Assembly (NCBI GenBank): GCA_018646825.1
Contig: JABGUA010000193.1
Span: 1-10,875, forward strand
DNA from: Piscirickettsiaceae bacterium
GTDB lineage: Bacteria; Pseudomonadota; Gammaproteobacteria; Nitrosococcales; Methylophagaceae
Reading direction: 5' to 3'
Length of the DNA stretch: 10,875 nucleotides
Part shown: positions 7,052 to 10,875 of the stretch, one piece after another
Position numbering within the stretch: the stretch's first letter is position 1
Layout of the letters: the number at the start of each line of letters is the position of its first letter
The notes under the pieces: generated by a model
What the model was told of the DNA's origin: nothing
The model's input: only the letters and a program-made list of their open reading frames with translations
The model's database searches: none
Translations under genes and position numbers: made by a program

Positions 7052-7710
7052 ATGGCTGAACGCAAACGGTGCCAAGGACTTAATTCTAAGTGTTTTTTAG
7101 TCACATATCTCGTTATTGTTAGTTTTTTATTGATCTTATGGTTCACTCGTTCTGGATTAATACAAGAAGATTTACGTGTTATACCCGCTGAATTAAGCGC
7201 TTATATTACATCCCCCCGAGGCACGTAGATGATATTCAAGTTGCCTATAATGGAAAGCGAGCGCTTACTCACAATGTGTTTAATGAGAAGTGGACAATGG
7301 TGTATTTTAGCCACTTAAACTGCCTGCCTGCCTGTTTACAGGTATTCAATAAATTAGCCGTATTTCAATCAGCTTACGCAAGTCAAGATGTCAGTGTTCT
7401 ACTGATTAGCTTGGACACTGAAGCTAGCGCAATAGGTAAATTAGCACAAGGGTTAGATGAGAAAGGCTTCAACTTTCAAGTTCTTGAATCCGAGAATGAG
7501 GCGGTAATTGAGCGCTTAGCGAAAACATTTGTCGCGCTCTATTTAAAAACGGATTTAAGTAATGGCGGCTATCAAATTGAGCAAGAGCACCACTTGTTTT
7601 TAGTGGATCCTCAAAGCCGTGTCTATGCTGTTTTTGATGAACAAACCACAACATCAATTATTGAAAGTAGTTTTCCTGCCATACGTGGCTTTTACGCTAA
7701 GTCGGAATAG
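7052..7710 (+). pseudogene. SCO1/SenC-like membrane copper protein gene, split by an apparent -1 frameshift
   Basis: The first frame (ATG 7052, or GTG 7037) encodes one membrane helix (about residues 14-31 from the ATG) followed by TRSGLIQEDLRVIPAEL, then meets TAG at 7226-7228. The second frame is open from 7192 and carries the thioredoxin-like domain to TAG at 7708-7710. Adding one base to the C run at 7212-7217 joins them into one protein of 219 residues, a normal SCO length. In that protein a CxxxC copper motif lies at C91/C95 (NCLPACLQ), followed by VSVLLISLDTE and FLVDPQSR. By eye the conserved third ligand His aligns with Gln178, though His180 and His181 are close by. SCO proteins deliver copper to cytochrome oxidase or guard thiols in the periplasm. 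The second half has no other stops, so the lesion is recent, a sequencing error, or a slippage site. I chose ATG 7052 because GGCGAG lies 7 nt upstream. It ends 4 nt before the convergent oxyR stop. Confidence 0.6.
7212..7217 (+). other. Six-C run, probable site of the SCO-like gene frameshift
   Basis: The two coding frames of the SCO-like gene overlap between 7192 and 7228, and the only homopolymer there is this run of six C. One extra C would give continuous coding sequence across the junction (SPPRHVDDIQ). Confidence 0.6.
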
Positions 7711-7714
7711 CTAG

Positions 7715-8617
7715 TTATTGAGCCAGCGCCTGCGCGAAATGTGTTGAGAGAATATCAATTGCGGCAGTTGAGCGGTAACTTGAACGCCATACGAGGCCCA
7801 GCTCCCTAACGGGTTTTTCCTTGGCAAGAAGTGGTTTCAAGCTAATGTCAGCATGAGTGACCATGTCTGATGTGATGGCCATTTCAGGGATTAGCGTAAT
7901 ACCAAGCCCACCAGCAACCATTTCAATCAAAGTATATAAACTGGTTCCTTGCATACTGGTACGTTGCGTTGTTGATGGCAGGCTACATGCACTTAAAGCG
8001 TGCTCTCGGAGGCAGTGCCCTTCTGACAATAATAACAAGTCATCTACAGGCAAACGCGAGGCTTCAATGCCATCGCTACTAGCAAGAGGGTGATTAACGG
8101 GTAAAGCGACCCAGAACGTTTCTGAGGCAAAGATGCTATGTTCAAGCTGGCCAACATCAAACGGAAAAGCCAAAATTGCCAAATCTATCTCTCCTTCGTT
8201 AAGTTGCTTAACTAAGCGCTCGGATTGATCTTCTATTAATACAAGCTCCATTTGAGGCATCTCTTTACGAAGTATAGGCAATGCTTTTGGAAGCAAAAAT
8301 GGGCTAATACTGGGAATGACACCAATGCGTAACCTGCCTGAAAAAGGGTTTTTCTCGATTTCTGCGGCATCAACTAAGTCAGCGGCTAGCGATAAAATAT
8401 GCTGGGCACGCTGGGCAACTTCTTGGCCTAACGCCGTGACAAGTACCTTCCTATTGGTTCTTTCCAATAATGCAGCACCTAGTAATGCTTCTAAATCCTG
8501 AATCCCTGCACTCAGAGTCGATTGTGTGACAAAACATTGTTCAGCTGCTTTGCCAAAGTGTTTAGTTGCGACAACCGCAGTTAGGTAGCGTAATTGTCGT
8601 AATGTGGGTAAATTCAT
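7715..8617 (-). CDS. oxyR: OxyR-type LysR-family peroxide-sensing regulator
   Basis: This 300-residue LysR-type regulator closely follows E. coli OxyR (305 residues). An N-terminal winged helix-turn-helix (about 1-60: FGKAAEQCFVTQSTLSAGIQDLE, LLERTNRKVLVT) leads to a two-subdomain effector region (from about 93, GRLRIGVIPSISPFLLP). The redox pair is present: C202 and C211 in EGHCLREHALSAC, with the same eight-residue spacing as C199/C208 of E. coli OxyR, and the GGLGITLIPEMA segment is conserved. It should sense hydrogen peroxide through a disulfide and switch on antioxidant genes. The start is supported by AGGA 10 nt upstream and by a good promoter at 8665-8692. It is divergent from recF and convergent with the SCO-like gene; no catalase or peroxiredoxin gene is adjacent. 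A LysR paralogue with another role is the main alternative. Confidence 0.88.
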   Translation of the reverse strand: MNLPTLRQLRYLTAVVATKHFGKAAEQCFVTQSTLSAGIQDLEALLGAALLERTNRKVLVTALGQEVAQRAQHILSLAADLVDAAEIEKNPFSGRLRIGVIPSISPFLLPKALPILRKEMPQMELVLIEDQSERLVKQLNEGEIDLAILAFPFDVGQLEHSIFASETFWVALPVNHPLASSDGIEASRLPVDDLLLLSEGHCLREHALSACSLPSTTQRTSMQGTSLYTLIEMVAGGLGITLIPEMAITSDMVTHADISLKPLLAKEKPVRELGLVWRSSYRSTAAIDILSTHFAQALAQ

Positions 8618-8664
8618 AATCGAGAATTCCTGTTAAAAACACTAAAACAAACATCTTTACCTTT

Positions 8665-8692
8665 ATAATAAGGTTTAACAAAATATTGTCAA
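8665..8692 (-). promoter_or_regulatory. Sigma70 promoter of oxyR
   Basis: On the minus strand a perfect TTGACA (8687-8692) is followed after 16 nt by TATTAT (8665-8670). Transcription would begin near 8658, leaving a leader of about 40 nt with AGGA before the ATG at 8617. Confidence 0.6.
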
Positions 8693-8713
8693 AGGATTAT
8701 ATGTCATCCTATT

Positions 8714-8742
8714 TTCTATATTATAAATCGTACTTTATAGAA
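8714..8742. promoter_or_regulatory. Inverted repeat, candidate OxyR operator
   Basis: TTCTATA (8714-8720) and TATAGAA (8736-8742) form a perfect 7-bp inverted repeat. Nested inside is TATAAA-N6-TTTATA at 8722-8739. CTAT at 8709 and 8716 and ATAG at 8737 resemble the elements of OxyR sites, though the spacing does not match the E. coli consensus. It lies between the two divergent promoters, 8 nt upstream of the recF -35 box, where a LysR regulator usually binds to control itself. Confidence 0.4.
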
Positions 8743-8749
8743 CCTAATT

Positions 8750-8779
8750 TTTACAGTACAGTGAGGCTTTAACTATTAT
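8750..8779 (+). promoter_or_regulatory. Likely promoter of recF
   Basis: TTTACA (8750-8755) and TATTAT (8774-8779) are separated by 18 nt. The predicted transcription start near 8786 is only about 6 nt before the GTG start codon, so the message would be almost leaderless; no Shine-Dalgarno sequence is visible. Confidence 0.45.
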
Positions 8780-8791
8780 AGATATAAAACA

Positions 8792-9862
8792 GTGCTGGCA
8801 GAATTAACCATCAGACAGCTGCGAAATATTTCAGCGCTTTCTTTGTCACCCTCTCCAGGTATTAATTTGTTGCTTGGTGAAAATGGTGCAGGTAAAACCA
8901 GCATACTAGAAGCAATTCATTTATTAGCGCTAGGCCGTTCTTTTCGCACGCGTTCTTTAAAGCAATCAGTGCAATTCGAACAGCAACAGTTACAAGTGAT
9001 TGCAAGAACAGTGACACATAAAACGCCGATAGGTCTGCAATATGATTTAACTTCTGGTTTAAAAATACGGTTGAATAATGCACCGCTAAAAAAGCTATCG
9101 GATCTCGCTTCGCAATTACCTTTACAGTTTATTCCTGCTAATTGTCATCAATTTTTTGAGCAAGGCCCAAAATATCGCCGGCAAATATTGGATTGGGGTC
9201 TGTTTCACGTGGAACCAAGCTTTAATTTACACTGGCAAGCCTATAAGAAAGTTATTCAGCAACGTAATAGTGCAATTCGACAACATAAGAAAGTGGATGA
9301 AATTCAGCTTTGGGATTCTCACCTCATCTTGCACGGTGAAGAAATTAGCAAGCAAAGGATAAAGCGCTTAGAACAGTTGTTATCTGAATTTAATATAATT
9401 TTTCCTAGGCTCTGCCCTAGTTATAAGAATAAAGTGTTTTCATTAAAATACCGTAGTGGCTGGCCAAAGGGCAGTACTTTACAAGAAACAATTTCAGCAA
9501 CAATTGAACGTGACCAACAGTTAGGCTATACCCGTTCTGGTAGCCATGCCGCTGACTGGTCCTTTATGGTGGAAGGTTATGAGCCGAGTGAGATTTTTTC
9601 CCGAGGCCAACAAAAGCTGTTTTTTATTGCTTTATGTATGGCGCAAATAAAAACAACACAGCAGGGCAATATCAAAAGTATTTTATTGGTTGATGACATT
9701 AGTTCAGAACTTGACCCCGCACACCAAAAAATTATTTTGAATGAATTAGCTAAACTCTCTGTGCAAACATTCATTACAAGTACTGATAATTCACTGACTC
9801 AACTAGCAGATAACAGCACAGGTTTCACCACGTTTCACGTGAAACAAGGGGCGCTTCTTTAG
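8792..9862 (+). CDS. recF: DNA replication/repair ATPase RecF
   Basis: RecF is an SMC-like ATPase that binds gapped DNA with RecO and RecR and helps load RecA. The 356-residue length is normal. Visible motifs are Walker A GENGAGKTS at 29-37, the LGRSFRT segment at 47-53, DWGLFHVEP at 134-142, the ABC signature SRGQQKL at 270-276, and Walker B with D301/D302 in LLVDDISSELD (E306). The GTG at 8792 is taken as start because LAELTIRQLRNI matches the usual RecF N-terminus; no ribosome site precedes it. dnaA and dnaN, its usual upstream partners, are replaced by divergent oxyR, so recF appears to have its own promoter. gyrB follows after 98 nt in the same direction, as in the classical order. The last codons include a parS-like palindrome. 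Confidence 0.96.
   Translation: MLAELTIRQLRNISALSLSPSPGINLLLGENGAGKTSILEAIHLLALGRSFRTRSLKQSVQFEQQQLQVIARTVTHKTPIGLQYDLTSGLKIRLNNAPLKKLSDLASQLPLQFIPANCHQFFEQGPKYRRQILDWGLFHVEPSFNLHWQAYKKVIQQRNSAIRQHKKVDEIQLWDSHLILHGEEISKQRIKRLEQLLSEFNIIFPRLCPSYKNKVFSLKYRSGWPKGSTLQETISATIERDQQLGYTRSGSHAADWSFMVEGYEPSEIFSRGQQKLFFIALCMAQIKTTQQGNIKSILLVDDISSELDPAHQKIILNELAKLSVQTFITSTDNSLTQLADNSTGFTTFHVKQGALL
9201..9216. promoter_or_regulatory. Weaker parS-like sequence inside recF (14/16)
   Basis: TGTTTCACGTGGAACC differs from the bacterial parS consensus TGTTTCACGTGAAACA at two positions. It encodes LFHVEP, part of a conserved RecF segment, so the resemblance may come from protein sequence rather than ParB binding. 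Confidence 0.3.
9831..9846. promoter_or_regulatory. parS centromere-like site in the 3' end of recF (15/16)
   Basis: CGTTTCACGTGAAACA matches the consensus TGTTTCACGTGAAACA at 15 of 16 positions and holds the full 14-bp palindromic core (9832-9845). An extra half site GTTTCAC lies exactly 10 bp upstream at 9822-9828. parS is bound by ParB to organise and segregate the origin region of chromosomes, and sites typically lie within tens of kilobases of oriC. The site falls in poorly conserved C-terminal codons of recF (TTFHVKQG), where protein constraint is unlikely to explain it. Confidence 0.8.
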
Positions 9863-9960
9863 TGTGAAGCAGCACCTCACTACCAACAAATCAATATAAA
9901 GAGTAAAATAGACCGATCAAGTGAAATAATTGACCTCAATCCGCTAAATATGGATGCAAT

Positions 9961-10875
9961 ATGACAACTGAAGATAACGCCTACGACTCGTCGAATATTA
10001 AAGTTCTAAAAGGCTTGGATGCCGTTAGAAAGCGGCCGGGTATGTATATTGGTGATACAGATGATGGCACAGGCTTACACCACATGGTGTTTGAGGTGCT
10101 TGATAACTCCATTGATGAAGCGTTAGCCGGTCATTGTAGTGAAATCAATGTTCGAATCCATCCAGACGACTCAGTATCAGTGTCTGATAATGGTCGCGGT
10201 ATCCCTGTTGATGTCCATGAGGGCGAAGGTATTTCAGCCGCTGAAGTGATTATGACGGTGCTGCATGCTGGCGGTAAGTTTGATGATAATTCATACAAGG
10301 TGTCAGGCGGTTTGCATGGTGTTGGTGTTTCGGTCGTTAACGCCTTATCAAAAAAATTAACCCTTGAAATTCGTCGCAATAATAAGGTTTATCGCCAAAG
10401 TTATACCGATAGTGTCCCTGATGCACCGATTGAAGAAGGTGAAGACTGTGATACAACGGGCTCAAAAATCCAGTTTTGGCCAAGTGAACAGACTTTCACC
10501 CATCTCATTTATGACTACAAAATTTTAGCAAAACGCATTAAAGAACTGGCCTTTTTAAATTCGGGCGTTCGCATTGTATTGACAGATGAGCGCGATGATA
10601 ATAGTGAAGTGTTCTACTACGAAGGCGGCATTACGGCTTTTGTTGAGCATCTGAATACAAATAAGGTACCGGTACATCAAACTATTATTGCTATCGAAGG
10701 TGAGAAAGACGATGTCACCGTTGAGCTAGCCATGCAATGGAATGACTCTTATACAGAGAATATCTATTGCTTCACTAACAATATTCCACAACGTGATGGT
10801 GGTACGCATTTAGCAGGTTTCAGAGCAGCATTAACGCGAACCTTAAACCAATATATTGAAGCTGAAGGCTTGACG
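9961..10875 (+). CDS. gyrB: DNA gyrase subunit B, N-terminal part (3' end outside window)
   Basis: The first 305 codons of gyrase B, the ATPase subunit of the enzyme that introduces negative supercoils. The start is fixed by the ATG at 9961; the following MTTEDNAYDSSNIKVLKGLD aligns with the E. coli N-terminus, and no in-frame upstream start exists. The GHKL ATPase is complete: DNSIDEA near 48-54 (E53 near the catalytic base), DNGRG at 76-80, the ATP lid VSGGLHGVGVS at 114-124, and QRDGGTHLAGFR at 277-288. The transducer domain is cut at the right edge, and the TOPRIM region, where quinolone-related residues lie, is not visible. It follows recF by 98 nt; the spacer has no clear terminator and only weak promoter-like boxes (TAAAAT at 9904-9909), so co-transcription with recF is likely. 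A ribosome site is weak. Confidence 0.98.
   Translation, partial: MTTEDNAYDSSNIKVLKGLDAVRKRPGMYIGDTDDGTGLHHMVFEVLDNSIDEALAGHCSEINVRIHPDDSVSVSDNGRGIPVDVHEGEGISAAEVIMTVLHAGGKFDDNSYKVSGGLHGVGVSVVNALSKKLTLEIRRNNKVYRQSYTDSVPDAPIEEGEDCDTTGSKIQFWPSEQTFTHLIYDYKILAKRIKELAFLNSGVRIVLTDERDDNSEVFYYEGGITAFVEHLNTNKVPVHQTIIAIEGEKDDVTVELAMQWNDSYTENIYCFTNNIPQRDGGTHLAGFRAALTRTLNQYIEAEGLT

Larger units (their letters stand above)
8618..8791. other. Divergent oxyR-recF intergenic region (174 nt)
   Basis: This very AT-rich spacer contains a near-consensus promoter for oxyR, inverted repeats with OxyR-like CTAT/ATAG elements (8709-8742), and a promoter for recF that would start almost at the GTG codon. Confidence 0.65.

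Noticed and set aside
9863..9960. Terminator or strong promoter between recF and gyrB
   Set aside because: GTGA...TCAC near 9865 has no T-run after it; TTGACC at 9930 is followed by a -10-like box at only 13 nt, too close for sigma70.
10131..10379. An 82-codon minus-strand ORF
   Set aside because: It is antisense to the ATPase domain of gyrB.
1..10875. CRISPR arrays, insertion sequences, tRNA genes, prophage or defence genes
   Set aside because: No repeat arrays, transposase motifs, tRNA-like cloverleaf or known defence domains were seen; gene content is chromosomal.

Overview
The window looks like chromosomal DNA from a gammaproteobacterium. The GyrB, MurJ, RecF and OxyR-type proteins read like gammaproteobacterial versions, and the base composition is moderately AT-rich. 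The CbbQ/NorQ-type ATPase, the SoxH-like metallo-beta-lactamase-fold protein and the FixL/FixJ-like regulators would suit a sulfur-oxidising or methylotrophic lineage of the Thiotrichales/Methylophaga/Cycloclasticus kind. That placement is inference only.

Layout. 1-383 (+) is the 3' end of a CbbQ/NorQ-family AAA+ ATPase. 380-4097 (-) is a tight three-gene unit, transcribed leftward: an acyl-CoA dehydrogenase-like flavoprotein, then a PAS-PAS histidine kinase (4-nt ATGA overlap), then a FixJ-type response regulator (8-nt gap). 4098-4484 is a divergent AT-rich control region with two palindromes, a good promoter and a possible 28-codon ORF. 4485-5435 (+) encodes an exported MBL-fold protein with a degenerate metal motif. 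5445-6992 (-) is murJ, the lipid II flippase. 7052-7710 (+) is a SCO1-like membrane copper protein gene broken by an apparent -1 frameshift in a run of six C. 7715-8617 (-) is oxyR. 8618-8791 is the divergent oxyR/recF control region. 8792-9862 (+) is recF, and 9961 to the right edge (+) is the first 305 codons of gyrB.

How the genes fit together. The left half is a sensory and metabolic module: a dehydrogenase-like protein co-translated with its own two-component system, facing an exported SoxH/quinoprotein-associated-type hydrolase fold. A role in sensing or handling an oxidised substrate such as an alcohol or sulfur compound is plausible but unproven. The right half is replication and housekeeping. 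recF-gyrB keeps its usual order but lacks dnaA-dnaN immediately upstream; a peroxide-sensor regulator sits there instead. A 15/16 match to the ParB-binding site parS lies inside the 3' end of recF, which suggests this region is still close to the replication origin.

No tRNA, rRNA, CRISPR array, insertion sequence or convincing intrinsic terminator was seen. I found no clearly new system. The best leads are the parS site, the frameshifted SCO gene, the flavoprotein and hydrolase that both lack canonical catalytic residues, and the palindromes in the 4.1-4.5 kb control region.
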